Source: Nymphaea colorata (lineage: Eukaryota; Streptophyta; Magnoliopsida; Nymphaeales; Nymphaeaceae). Taken from it: a stretch of 64,000 nucleotides of DNA. Each line of letters starts with the position of its first letter. The stretch's first letter is position 1. Under the pieces are notes generated by a model. It was not told where the DNA came from. It did no database searches and saw only the letters and a program-made list of their open reading frames with translations. The stretch is taken from NCBI RefSeq assembly GCF_008831285.2, contig NC_045140.1, positions 16,242,370-16,306,369 on the forward strand, in the 5' to 3' direction. This document shows, piece after piece, positions 50,101 to 60,770 of this stretch. The position numbers and the translations under genes were made by a program.

Positions 50101-50426
50101 TTTCCATTATTAAAGTACTTAGGCAATGTATGTTTGAATTTTATTACAAATCGAAATGCGGCTATGCACCACGTTGGTGCAGATTAAGGAGAAGGCAATT
50201 GTTTTTTCAGGGCCATTAAGTTGCACTAATCACAGGTGTTGCCGTCATGGGGCCGAAGATGGAGATAATTTCTTCAAGCACAGCACTAACAAAGACAATA
50301 ATCTTTTCATGCACTTGCACTTAGCGCCATTAGTCAGTCAAGTTAATTAATGCTTACCACCACTCTGTGAATGTTCCATGATTAGATTGTGGCACATATT
50401 CCTGAATATTAAGGGCATGTATTAAT
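47110..50426. other. Spacer with simple repeats and a SINE-like piece
   Basis: No supported gene. It contains a T run of about 30 at 47527-47560, TA/GA microsatellites near 47951-47990, a TA run near 48951-48972, and a SINE-like piece at 49465-49560. Short ORFs have no family signal. Confidence 0.45.
49465..49560 (+). repeat. SINE-like fragment with an internal 27-bp duplication
   Basis: A box A-like TGGTTAAGCCTCC is followed by CCCAGTTCAAACCCCAAG, a box B-like motif that is present twice in tandem (about 27-bp period). A TA run follows. Confidence 0.4.
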
Positions 50427-50559
50427 TAGGGCTGTGGGCTGGGCGTCGGGCCTGGGCCGGAGAAAAGCAGTCCCTGGCCAGGCCCGGGCCTGATAGCCCG
50501 GCCCGGCCCGACTCCCATGCTCCCCAGTCCCCGTGGGCCCCGTCTCCCTCTCCCTCCTT

Positions 50560-50735
50560 CCTTTCCCCAATCCATCTTCCTCCTTCTCCCCCTCTCCCTC
50601 TTTCTCCTCCTCCCAGCTCCCCCTTTTCCTCTCAGCTCCCTCTTTCTCCTCCTCTCCGCTCCCCCTTCTCCCTCTCCCTCTTTCTCCTCCTCTCCGCTCC
50701 GGCGCTCCCCCTCTCCCTCTTTCTTCTCCTCTCCT
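50560..50735. repeat. Polypyrimidine CTCCCTCTTT low-complexity tract
   Basis: Repeats of CTCCCTCTTTCTCCTCCT-type sequence. Long ORFs on both strands here are low-complexity artefacts. It could be the pyrimidine-rich leader of the captured gene, expanded by slippage. Confidence 0.8.
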
Positions 50736-50752
50736 GTGAAGGAATTGTGAAG

Positions 50753-51101
50753 ATGGATTTGAAGTCGTCGAAGAAAGCAAAGGGCGTATCCCATCAACCC
50801 CAACATCATCAGCATGGCGGTCGGAAGCCTGAAGCCAACAAGCCCACGAAGAAGAAGCCCCACTAAAACCGATATCCAAGTCAGGAGAGGCCCATACAAC
50901 CAACCCTTCCCTCCAATTGGGACCGCTATGAAGAAGAGGGGGACGAGATGGATGAATATGGTTCAGGAAACCCCTATTCCCAAACTCCCGAGCAAGAAAT
51001 CGTGGTGCCCAAAAGCAAGGGCGCTGACTATTCCTATTTGAACTCTGAGGCCCAATCGCAGCCCCGCGGCGTGCCTTCCTTCCATGAAGTCCTACTTCAA
51101 G
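50753..51101 (+). pseudogene. Captured 5-prime fragment of an unidentified plant gene
   Basis: From the ATG at 50753 the frame encodes a basic, His/Lys/Pro-rich N-terminus, hits an in-frame stop at 50864 (TAA), and then continues open with NWDRYEEEGDEMDEYGSG, IVVPKSKGADYSYLNSEAQS and FHEVLLQ before a CAAG/GT donor-like site at 51101. The DYSYLNSEAQSQ-type ending resembles conserved first exons of small plant proteins of unknown function, but I cannot name the parent. The stop codon and its position between GC-rich ends suggest a captured, non-functional fragment. Confidence 0.55.
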
Positions 51102-51202
51102 GTTGGTTGTCGTGTTTGGTCTTGGTTAGTTTCTGCCTTTGAAAGCCGTTTCTGGTTTCTCATTATGCGTTCGCTTCAGATACATTCTGCTAGTTTATAT
51201 GT

Positions 51203-51556
51203 TTGGCCTTGTCGTGGTTCTTACTCTATGCTCTCTGTTCTGTCCTCTCCGCCGGTGGTCGAGACGAGAGAACGTTCATCGTAGGAGTCCAGAGCGACCT
51301 TAAGCCCTCCGCCTTTGCGTCCCACGAGCGCTCGTATCAGTCCTCCCTCAGGAACGTGAAACCCGCAGAGCAAGTGGCGGTAGAGGACGGAGAAGGCATC
51401 GGAATTCTGCATGTGTATGATACGGTTTTTCAGGAGTTCTCTGCGAGGATGACGCCGGAGGAGATGGGGAAGAACCCGGCGGTCCTCAAGGACATTCCGG
51501 ATGGGGTTATGCGGCTGCACACCCGGGCTGGGCTGGGCCTGATTTTCGATGGATAG
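51203..51556 (+). pseudogene. Truncated subtilase (SBT) signal peptide and I9 prodomain fragment
   Basis: The frame encodes a hydrophobic leader (ALSWFLLYALCSVLSAG) and then an inhibitor I9 prodomain: TFIVGVQSDLKPSAFASHER, YQSSLRN, GILHVYDTVFQEFSARMTPE and the IPDGVMRLHT ending that precedes the catalytic domain in plant subtilases. There is no ATG at the expected start (TTG at 51203). The homology stops at about 51520, where the sequence passes into GGGCTGGGCC repeat and ends at a stop (51554-51556). No Asp, His or Ser catalytic region follows. It is a captured piece, not a protease. Confidence 0.8.
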
Positions 51557-51835
51557 GCCCGGCCCAGTACCCGGCAATGGCAAAATGACCCTTAAAGATG
51601 CATTTGATTGACACCCTCAAACACTGGTTTGGAGACAAAATAAGACATGTTCAGCCGAACTCCAAAACTCTAATGGGGTGGCATGCAAATTAACGACTCA
51701 CCTTGAATGTGTTAACGGAGGTAAAAGCATAATGTCACTAAGAGGTCCTTTGATTGATGGCAAGACGACACACGAAATGAAACACACATGTTCTTTTTAG
51801 TCGATTTTCACCAAACGATAAGTTGGATACGATAG

Positions 51836-51838
<3 letters not shown>

Positions 51839-51896
<58 letters not shown>
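51839..51896. repeat. Long TA microsatellite
   Basis: About 29 TA units in an almost perfect run. Confidence 0.95.
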
Positions 51897-51899
<3 letters not shown>

Positions 51900-51978
51900 T
51901 GAAATCAGTAACAAAAAAGGAACAAAAACAAACGTCAGACATAACATATCTGAAACAAATGGTAGACAAAAGAAACAT

Positions 51979-52058
51979 ATTGTTTTGTTTTGTTTTTAAA
52001 ATCATTAAATGGTAGACAATTGTTTTGTTTTGTTTTTAAAATCATTAAATGGTAGACA
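51979..52058. repeat. 40-bp tandem duplication
   Basis: Two copies of a 40-bp unit beginning ATTGTTTTGTTTTGTTTTTA and ending ATTAAATGGTAGACA start at 51979 and 52019. Confidence 0.9.
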
Positions 52059-53689
52059 AGAAACATTGTTGTTAACGAGGACATGACGTGATGAACATGA
52101 CGTTCTGTCTGTTCTATCCCAATAGACAACAATCAAACGATTTCTAACAAGAAATTTAGTGTATAAATGAAACATACACATTTTATAACTAAATTAAATG
52201 TCAAAATTTGGCAAGCCCTAACCTTGAAAATACATGGGTATGACCTTCCCCAAATAAGCAATAAAAAATGTCGAAATCGTTTAGATTTTTGAATCGGATT
52301 AAGGGAAAAGGTTGCAGCCATCTTGGACGTTGAGATGAGAATGATCATCATTAATAAGTGGAAGTTTGACAAAATACAGGAAGATACAACGAGAAGACGT
52401 GGAAGATTCAACCCGAGCCCTCTCTTCGGAGGGCTGCATAGGATTAATGCAATAAGTTGTATTAATACAGTAATACAGTAGGGCGTAAGTTTATTAAGGG
52501 AGGATTGCGCCTTTCATATGGCTAATACAGTAATGTGCATGATTTAGATCTACTAGATTTGGCTAATATGATTCTAATTTATATGATTAATTCGATATGA
52601 GCGGCATTCAAATAATTATTTTTTCATCCATATTTTTTTTTGACATTTCTCATCACCAATAATTCGCCGAGAGGAATTTGCGCGGGCAGGTAGGTATGCA
52701 GAAAACCCAATTAAATGGAGGAACGAATCTGTAATCGCATTTGAAAATTTCACGGCCAAAATGGTATAGGGTCAAAATATCATGCATATTTATGTATATC
52801 CAAATTCCATTGAATGTCATTCATTAAATCCAAATCCAATTTGATTTCTTAATCAGATATTATTATTTTTTTCATATCTGATTTGTTCACCCGAATATCC
52901 AACCCAAATCGAATATATTGACATCCCTACTTACAATATTTATGGTTTGGAAACTATTGCAAAGGGGGAAGAAAAAGAGGGAAAAAAAAAACTCTTGGAA
53001 TTCCTATGAATCATATTGGTGAAATATTTGAATGGCACTTCAAGATCTTATATGCAAATTATGGGGTCGATCGGCCAAAGATTTTGGTATGAATCCATGT
53101 GTTTCAACCGCATTTTATACTTTGGAAGGTACTGGAATTCATACAAAGTCGATCATGTAACACAAGTTTGACTTGTGAGTTTCATTGAGTTTTTAAAAAT
53201 AAAACGTGAAGGGAACATCGTGTTAAATATGCAGTCAAGAAAGAACAAGTTTCTAATATTTTTTATTACAAACACTTTTTTTTTTTAGAAATAATGCATG
53301 ACACATGTTTTGTATACTTTTATACAGAATAAAACATTTTTCCTCATACTCTCAAATGGTTGTAGGCTATTGACAAATTGACACATGTTCCATTGTAATT
53401 GATGCCTTTATGCTGATTGAGTATTCTTTGGTGGCACGTCCATGAATTTGTTAATTAAATTAACAATGCTTACCCTCTTATTATGGTAATATGTTTAAGT
53501 TCTCGGCGAAATGTATCTATGAAGTATGATGATTTGAAAATTATGTTAGTGAGTTTTCCAGTTAAGTCTCATTTTTCTTTACTGCATAATTAACTAATGT
53601 CATTGAAACAGAAAATAATCTGTGCGGGCAAATTTAACTTCACAAATTAGCACCCAAGTATATAGATGAATATATATAAGGGGTAACCC

Positions 53690-53714
53690 CTTATATATAT
53701 ATATATATATATAT

Positions 53715-53767
<53 letters not shown>

Positions 53768-53779
53768 AAAGAGCAAATA

Positions 53780-53835
<56 letters not shown>
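53690..53835. repeat. TA and GA microsatellite cluster upstream of the GT31 gene
   Basis: TA run about 53690-53713, GA run about 53716-53761, a 20-bp gap, then a second GA run about 53783-53835. GA repeats in plant promoters can bind BPC/GAGA-type factors; a role here is inference. Confidence 0.9.
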
Positions 53836-53839
<4 letters not shown>

Positions 53840-54090
53840 GAGGTGGTAAGCGCACCAACGAGGTTAGGCTCAACTTAGTTGCCCTTGTTGACTTGTAAAA
53901 ATGAATTAGGCCAAAAGGAGGTATAAGAAGACCGTCAACACCAGACAAGACGCGGCTTTCTTCAAATGTTCCTATAGATGCCATTCTTTACCGTCGCTCT
54001 ACGTAAGCTCAAAGCCTCGGCGACCTTACCGCGCGACGACGCCAAAAACACGGCGCCCAAGTGGGAGTCAACTCCGATTCACGTCTCTCT

Positions 54091-54104
54091 TTATATAAAT
54101 ATAT
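54091..54104 (+). promoter_or_regulatory. TATA box of the first GT31 gene
   Basis: TTATATAAATATAT lies 75-87 bp upstream of the ATG at 54178 and is followed by a pyrimidine-rich TTCTTCTTC leader, as expected for a plant core promoter. Confidence 0.6.
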
Positions 54105-54177
54105 CAATTCTTCTTCTCCCACCGTAAACATTTTTTCTTCCTCATCTTCTTCACAAATCTAAGCAACGAAGGCGCGT

Positions 54178-55146
54178 ATGGAGAGAGGCGCCATACCCAA
54201 AGTGGCCGTCTTCCTCACCGCCTTCCTGCTCGTCTGTCTGACCTGCGTCATCGTCTCCCTGAACGAGATGCAGCTCCAGCGAATCATGACCGCCAGCCAT
54301 TTCTCCTTCGCCACCCAGATCTCCATCAACGCCAGCGCAGCCGCCGCCGACGGCTCCTCCCCAGCACCATCTCCGCCACCCCCTGCCTTCCGTCTCCTGA
54401 TCGGAATCCTCACCCTCCCCGACCACTACCAACGCCGCAACATCATCCGCCTCGTCTACGGCTCCCAGAAACCGAAGATCTCCCAAATCGACGTCAAGTT
54501 CGTTTTCTGCAACCTCACCAAGGAAGAGCAGAGGGTGCTGGTGGCGCTGGAGATCATGCGCTTCGATGACATCATCATCCTCAACTGCCAGGAGAACATG
54601 AACAGCGGCAAGACCTTCACCTTCTTCTCGAGTCTGCCGGGCATGCTCGGATCCCCCGCCGGGTCGAGGCCGCCGCCCTACGACTACATCATGAAGGCCG
54701 ACGACGACATATTTTTCCGGCTGAACCGGCTGGAGGAATCCCTCGTGGACAAGCCCCGGGAAGACATGTACTACGGATTTGTCATACCCTGCGACAGTAT
54801 GGACCCTTTCGATAAGTACATGTCCGGCATGGGATACATCTTGTCGTGGGACCTGGTGGAGTTCGTCACCAACTCCAGCTTCGCCCGGAACCACACCGCC
54901 GGACCGGAAGACATGATGACCGGAGAATGGCTGAGTGCCGGCCGCGTCGCCAAGCACCGGTACAACAACAAGCCGGCGATGTACGACTACCCGATCCCGG
55001 TGCCGATAGACTCGTGCTCGCACGATTTCATCCCGGACACCATCGCCGTTCACCGGCTCAAGGACCACGCCAAATGGGTCCGCACCCTCAAATACTTCAA
55101 CTTCACCAACAACCTCAAGCCATCGAAGCTTTACCACATTCCATGA
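54178..55146 (+). CDS. GT31-family glycosyltransferase (beta-1,3-galactosyltransferase-like), copy A
   Basis: An intronless frame encodes 322 aa. Residues about 8-28 form an uncharged helix, a type II Golgi signal anchor, followed by a Ser/Ala/Pro stem. The Galactosyl_T region starts at FRLLIGILTL (about 71) with RRNIIRLVYG, VKFVFCNL and a MKADDDIFFRL stretch whose D175-D177 is the metal/UDP-sugar binding DxD-type motif, then MSGMGYILSWDLVEF, GPEDMMTGEW (the ED motif) and SHDFIPDTIAVHRLK. GT31 enzymes transfer Gal, GlcNAc or related sugars in the Golgi; the acceptor cannot be told from sequence. Length is short because no DUF4094 region is present. It diverges clearly from the two copies at 58-62 kb and lies on the opposite strand. 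Codons are strongly C/G-ending. Confidence 0.92.
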   Translation: MERGAIPKVAVFLTAFLLVCLTCVIVSLNEMQLQRIMTASHFSFATQISINASAAAADGSSPAPSPPPPAFRLLIGILTLPDHYQRRNIIRLVYGSQKPKISQIDVKFVFCNLTKEEQRVLVALEIMRFDDIIILNCQENMNSGKTFTFFSSLPGMLGSPAGSRPPPYDYIMKADDDIFFRLNRLEESLVDKPREDMYYGFVIPCDSMDPFDKYMSGMGYILSWDLVEFVTNSSFARNHTAGPEDMMTGEWLSAGRVAKHRYNNKPAMYDYPIPVPIDSCSHDFIPDTIAVHRLKDHAKWVRTLKYFNFTNNLKPSKLYHIP

Positions 55147-55294
55147 GCAAGTGTCCGTTTATTTTTTCTTTATTCAATTCTGTTTTAATCCAATTGGGCA
55201 CATCCCGATCCCGGTGTGAGTATTTGTACATTCAGGCCGATCTATACTTTTCCGGTAGAAACTCTCCAATTTCAGGTGTTTCTTGGCAGTAGAT

Positions 55295-55400
55295 CGAAGG
55301 GATGGTCCGGTGGTATCAAGGTCAACAATATGCTCACTATGTAAGCAACTTCATATCACGTGATATGCTTGAAAGTTTTTAATACAGATTCGAACACAAG
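55295..55400 (+). repeat. Possible tRNA-derived SINE remnant
   Basis: GATGGTCCGGTGGT (box A-like) is followed by AGATTCGAACACAAG (box B-like) about 65 bp later. Spacing is longer than in a tRNA, so this is tentative. Confidence 0.3.
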
Positions 55401-58170
55401 ATTTTGACTAATAAACAACAACTAGACTACTCAACGTGTAGAATACGGAAAAGGTGGAAAACTGTATTATTGTTCAATTCATCGGCAAAATAATCACCAT
55501 ATTTGATTTCGTTTTCGAGAACTCCAATCACTGCCAAACGTTCGTAGACCTTCAAAGAAATACCTCCACATTCTTCAGCAAAATCATAATGCATAAGCAA
55601 CGAAGTTCCCTCAATTTAAGAGTTTAACCGATCATCAAAACTTTAAATTGAACGCGGCCAAAATTTCAACTCCTCTTTGTTGACACCACCATTGACATAA
55701 ACTGACAATAGGGGCCTTTCGATATTAGCGCACAAAAATAAGATTTGACATCCTTGATATTAAAGTATTTTATAGCCTATGTATAACAATTTTTGAAAAT
55801 GGTTCATTTAATTTGAGAATATATTTGTTCAGAAATAAATTAAAGTCTTTCCCATTTAAGTTGGTTTTATCTTGGTTTAACGCTAGCTTGAAATCCAAAT
55901 GTTACTACATGTGTTCTTAATATATAATTAGGAGAGGGTCCTCTCCTCCAAGTTTCAAACACTTAGCTTGACTGGGCGGCGGCAACATTGTCTCAAAATT
56001 TTTTTATGGCACTCTTAATAACAAAATATCGCGACAAGTAAATATTGTAAAACGTTTGAAGAAGAAAAAAGTAAGTGTCGCTGATATTCAGGCTGGTGTT
56101 TGTTTATGCTCTTATACGTGCAGTAGAAACAAGCTATCCCGATCATCTGTTTTGAGATTCCTTTTATTTTGGATGGTTATATACTGCCTGATATTTCTCG
56201 CATTTGGTACTTGTTTTTGAAGTTTACCATTCCCTTGCAAGTTTCTAAATTCACTCTCTCTCTCTCTCTCTCTCTCTGTTTCCCTTCGGTCTTGAATGTT
56301 TGAATGTATCAATTTTCACCATGTAAATAACCCCAAAGTTACACTTTAATCTTAGTAAGCCATGTGTTAATGAGTAATGCGTGAGTATGCCGGTGCCATA
56401 TATAACTGTTTCTTAAGAAGATAATAAAGTGAATATGATTCTTTTGCTGAGAGAGCTGCACTCAATAATTTTTAGTGAACGTCTTTGTGCTTATTTATAA
56501 AGTTTTTTAATTTAAGAGCGCCGATTTAGATATAATTTTATGGAAATGCCTTCATTTCTGGTTTACCAGAGGGAACCTTTCTTTTGCTGAGAACCACCAA
56601 AGAGTGGCATCACCTTGGAACTTCTGAAATTCTGCACATCTTCTCTGTCCCTTCAAACCGAATCTCTCTTTTTTTCCTTTCTTTTTGTTTTTGATCTAAA
56701 ACAAAGAGTGTCTTCATTGTTGGTGCACGAGTAAAGAAGATTCAAACTGGCCATAGGATTGAACTTAATAAGAAGGACAAAATAACCACTTTATAAGGAC
56801 AAAAAGGCAAAACTGAAAACGTTTTTTTTTTTTTTCTCTTTTGTAAAAGTTTAAATTATCCTTCATAAAAAGGAAAATAATATGAAATGAAAAGAACAAT
56901 GCCCCCGTTGTACCGACTTCCATCATTTGCAAGTCGCATCGATATTGCACCATTCAAAGAGAACTTGTAGAGAATAAAAAAAAATGTAAGGTTATTTCGG
57001 AAGTTGAGTTAATAACAGAAAAATCTGAAATGTAAAGCCGATCTGCCCGCAAATTAAAATTTCCCATATTGATGGGCGTACAAAAATTTGCACATATGCC
57101 AGCTTTTCTTAATCTTCGAACGTGCACCACAAAAAATAAAAGTTTCTGAATTTGCAGAATGCTTTCCATAATAAAAAGGTGAAAATATTCAAAAATGAAT
57201 TTACAGAATACTCTTGTGGATTTTTGAAATATAAGGGAAGGAAACCTAGATCTGATGCGTTGATTCGATGATGCTGAACGCTAATAATGGGCTGTTATCT
57301 TTCGTTATAATATAATGAATTGTATAGTTTATATATGTTGTGCATGATCTCATTATATATGAATTTAATGCACAAAATGCAGACTTGCACATTGTTCACC
57401 TTGGCTTGCACAAGACCACAAACCCATTTATCTGTCGATCGATGCATGGCCTATGATTTGTTGATGGCCCTGTGCTTGAGCACCCTTGCAATAAAGCTTG
57501 ATTTTGTTCCCTGTTCTTGAATTGTAAAACTTTATTTATGAAAAAATGTCTATTTAGAAACAAGATCTTATGAAGAACGTTCTTGTTACATTGATCTGTT
57601 GTAGTTATCGTATCCATGTGGGAGTTTATCATGAAGAATCATAGGAAGACGCAAAAAAGATGACTACAACAGTTGCGATATTAGCAGTTGTACAAAAGGA
57701 GTTTTTTTATGTGGCAAATATTTGAAGAGTGTTCAGCAGATGCCCGTAATTCAGTTTCCTAATTATGGTATTTGTTCACTTTCTGCTGTTTAGATCCATG
57801 CCATATTACCTTTAGTGATGTACCTCCATTTATTGTGCTAAACATGCATGGTTTTCTTTTCTCAATTCAACCGTAATTTAACTCCTTTGTTTGTTTAGCT
57901 GTCATTGATTTCTATAAACACGGTTGAGAAACTCGTTATGGTCATCCAAACAAAAACTTGAAGGAAGCAAATCCTGGTTTTTTGTTTATCACCCAAACAT
58001 CAATACAGAGATTTTAAAAACCAGGTTTGTACTTTCAAAAACCAAATTTTTGAGGGTGTCATCCAATCTCATATAGTTCACCAAGTGTAAGAATATTACG
58101 CAATTAATCATTGGATTAACAAAAGTAACAAGTCAAGCACATGATTGACATATAAGGTACCAACCGGCGT
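55401..58170. other. Spacer between GT31 copies A and B
   Basis: AT-rich, with a CT microsatellite (about 56253-56277) and poly-T tracts. No supported gene; it would contain the 3-prime flanks of the two convergent GT31 genes. Confidence 0.5.
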
Positions 58171-59950
58171 TTAAGGGATATGGTAAAGTGAAGATGGTTT
58201 GACGTCCTTGGTGTAGTTGAAGTAGGAGAGCACCAGCATCCAGTCCCGGTTGCTCTTCACCCGGTGGACGGCGACGGTGCCGGGAATGAAGTCATGGGAG
58301 CAGGTATGCTCTGGGCCCATAGCGCCGGGGAAGTCATACATAGAAGGCTTGTTGTTGTATCTGTTCTTGGCCACCTTACCAGCTCTGAACCAGTCGCCTA
58401 CCAGCAGGTCCTCATGACCAACCTTGTGGTTCTGGGCGTAGCTGGAGCTCCTGATCCACTCCCCCAGGTCCCATGACAGTACATAGCCCATGCCTGACAT
58501 GTAGCCGGGCTTCAAGGTGTCCACGTTATCGCAGGGAGCCAGGAAGCCGTAGTACAGATCTTCTCTAGCCGCATCTTTTAGGGTCTCCTCCAGGCCGGCC
58601 AGCCGGACAAAGGTATCGTCGTCCACCTTCATCACGTAGTCGTAAGGTGGCGGACGGGTGCCCGGCGGTGATCCGAAAAGGTCCGGCAGGCTCGAGAAGT
58701 AGGTGTAGGTCTTGCCGCTGTTCATGTTCTCCGTGCAGTTGAGGATGATGATGTCGTCGTAGCGCTTGATCTCGAGCGCGATGAACGCGCGGTGCTCCTC
58801 GTTCGTGAGGTTGCAGAAGACGAACTTGACGTCGATGCGGGCGATCTTTGGCGTCTGGAGGCCGTAGACGAGGCGGAGGAGGTTTCGACGCTCGTACTTC
58901 TGGGGCACGGAAAGGATTCCGATGAGAAGGCGGAAGGCAGGTGGCGGTTTGGTTCTGTTGGAGGGGTGCGCCGTCGGTGGGGAGGCTTGAGCGGAGAACT
59001 TGCCGATGACGGCAAGGCCCGCGTTCAGTAAAGCCTGGTGTTCCAGCTGGCTCATGGAACTGAAAGACAGGATCACCACTATGACAATGAGGACGAAGAC
59101 TCCAGCGGCAACCCGCCCTGCAAATATCTTCTTCCTTTGCTTCTCCATTGAGCGGGTGTTGTGAACAGCGAGCTGCTAGCGGACGACCTTAAAAGCATGG
59201 ATGGAGCGAGCGCATCAGTCGCATCCATGGACGAAGTCCGCCGTTGCCGATTTGTCAACTACATGACAAAGTGGCTCTCTTTGGAAGCAAAGGCAGCAAG
59301 GAAGATAACATTAAAGCAGTCACCAACCCTCCATCTTTCGTTGATGGACGGACCGGACCCTCTCCTCACATGCATTGGCTGAAGTCAAAATTGGAACATA
59401 GATTTGGCGAGGCCAGAGTGCAGCTGGCATGGCAGAGTGCTTCCGGCGAAAGGCTACAGGAACATCGACCCAAGAGGTTAACCCAGCTTTTTACTCGTCA
59501 ACTTCAAATTGATGAACAAGCTTGATGTGTTACATGATTGAAAAGAAACGTCATATGTGCATTCATTAACATTGAGACATGGTTTTTCTTTAAGAAAAGT
59601 AGCACGTTTTTAATTGAAAGTGGTAGCAGTAATTGGAGTCTGGCTTCTTCGTCGAACTCTCATATGCGCAATCGATCTTGTGAATAAGACTAAGAGAAGA
59701 TATCTACCTGATTACATGATCTACAACCTCTTTCTGCATGAGCCGACCCACATGATGTTTCACTTGTTAAGGGTATCGGACAAAGTAATGTGTTCAGACT
59801 AAAACACACGACACAACCTCTCATGTTATTGCAGACAGAAGTGAAATGCACTCTAAGCCCATTATTTTTTTAATGCAATCCACAAGTTTGAAAACCTAGG
59901 ATGGAGAATAATCACCAAACCAGCTTCATCGGTCTGGTCATTAGCTTCAT
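58150..59950. repeat. Segmental duplication, unit B
   Basis: Similarity to unit C (60.8-63.1 kb) includes the gene, the 5-prime flank (CAGCTGGCATGGCAGAGTGC at 59421 and 62020) and farther blocks (about 59622-59945 with 62780-63085, including AATCCACAAG-T-TGAAAACCT). Edges are approximate. Confidence 0.75.
58171..59148 (-). CDS. GT31-family glycosyltransferase, copy B
   Basis: An intronless 325-aa frame. The N-terminal Lys/Arg-rich MEKQRKKIFAGR precedes a membrane anchor (GVFVLIVIVVILSF), then a stem with NRTKPPP and the Galactosyl_T domain: FRLLIGILSVPQKYERRNLL, VKFVFCNLTNEEHRAFIALE, MKVDDDTFVRL (D176-D178), YMSGMGYVLSWDLGEW, GHEDLLVGDWF, SHDFIPGTVAVHRVK. All GT31 landmarks are intact. Nearly all these blocks recur in copy C, and matching sequence extends into both flanks, so B and C come from a recent segmental duplication. 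Predicted as a Golgi type II enzyme of unknown acceptor. The first in-frame ATG was used; it sits just before the anchor as in copies A and C. Confidence 0.92.
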   Translation of the reverse strand: MEKQRKKIFAGRVAAGVFVLIVIVVILSFSSMSQLEHQALLNAGLAVIGKFSAQASPPTAHPSNRTKPPPAFRLLIGILSVPQKYERRNLLRLVYGLQTPKIARIDVKFVFCNLTNEEHRAFIALEIKRYDDIIILNCTENMNSGKTYTYFSSLPDLFGSPPGTRPPPYDYVMKVDDDTFVRLAGLEETLKDAAREDLYYGFLAPCDNVDTLKPGYMSGMGYVLSWDLGEWIRSSSYAQNHKVGHEDLLVGDWFRAGKVAKNRYNNKPSMYDFPGAMGPEHTCSHDFIPGTVAVHRVKSNRDWMLVLSYFNYTKDVKPSSLYHIP

Positions 59951-59959
59951 CGCGGATCT

Positions 59960-60770
59960 GTGGTCGAAATTAATTTTCTAGTGCAAAGCAGGAATCATCA
60001 AGGCCACAAGCACAAGGTCCACGTTTTCCAAGGAATCACTTTCGTAAATTGGTCGGTTTCGAAAATATATAATTTTAAATCCATCGTCGTTTCTGGATAA
60101 AAAACTGAATTTTAGCCCACACTATGGGCTTCATTGCTCGCGTAATCAGATCCGATGGTTCTGGTCAAGGAACTCCAGCTTTGCTAAGAAGCCATCCGAC
60201 TATTTTCCCGTCGATGCATGGATAACATTTCCTTCCGACTATTTTCGCCGGTCGACGGAACTCCTTCTCTCCGTTAGACTACCTACATTGGTTGAGAATT
60301 GAATTTTCTTCAACATCTTCATTCTAACTCCATCGTCATGGCACATATTGCGAGATTTTTGCTTGACACTCTTCTATCGATGCATGTTAGGCTTTGGTTC
60401 ACCAATAAGCAATTGAACATTTAGCAAGCAATTGCAATAAGTCCTCAATATTCCTCTCTCTCTCTCTCTCTCTCCGTGTTTTCAATTTTTGAATCGCCAA
60501 TAAGCATCCGCTCATTTGGCCTGTCTTCTTCTTCCTTCTTTTTGTTTTTGCATATCAAAGGCATTCTGATCATTTGAAACCCCGTGCATGCACTAGGTCA
60601 ATGCATATAACAAGCTGGGTCAAGAACCACACTAGTTTGTGGCCACGCTTTTTGAACTCAAGGGAGGCACAAGTGAGAAATTGGATCGAGTTTTCTAGTT
60701 TGAATATGTTTACAGTTTAATAACTATAACAGAATAACTTTTAATCTGACGTTTAGATTGGCAAAAGCAA
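59960..60770. other. Short spacer between the GT31 segmental units
   Basis: AT-rich, with a CT microsatellite near 60452-60473. No ORF of interest. Confidence 0.5.

Larger units (their letters stand above)
50427..51576. mobile_element. Pack-type element candidate carrying two gene fragments
   Basis: The left end (TAGGGCTGTGGGCTGGGCGT) shares the 14-mer CTGGGCGTCGGGCC with the left terminus of the hAT-like element at 34412, and both are followed by dense GGCCCGG words. The right edge (about 51520-51576) is also GGGCTGGGCC/GGCCCGGCCC-rich. Between them lie a 180-bp polypyrimidine tract, a fragment of an unknown gene (50753-51101) and a subtilase prodomain fragment (51203-51520). I could not find a matching right inverted repeat or an 8-bp target duplication, so the boundaries and class are inferred. 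Confidence 0.55.
51577..54090. other. Spacer with microsatellites upstream of the first GT31 gene
   Basis: Contains a long TA array (51839-51896), a 40-bp tandem duplication (51979-52058), AT-rich sequence without supported genes, and TA plus two GA arrays (53690-53835) about 0.35-0.5 kb upstream of the GT31 gene at 54178. Confidence 0.6.

Noticed and set aside
50409-50903. Glu/Arg/Gly-rich ORFs of about 160 codons
   Set aside because: They are produced by the polypyrimidine tract. Composition is low complexity and no domain is visible.
52459-52466. GTATTAAT matching the 8 bp left of the element at 50427
   Set aside because: It lies 0.9 kb beyond the GC-rich right edge and is not preceded by a matching terminus, so it is probably chance.
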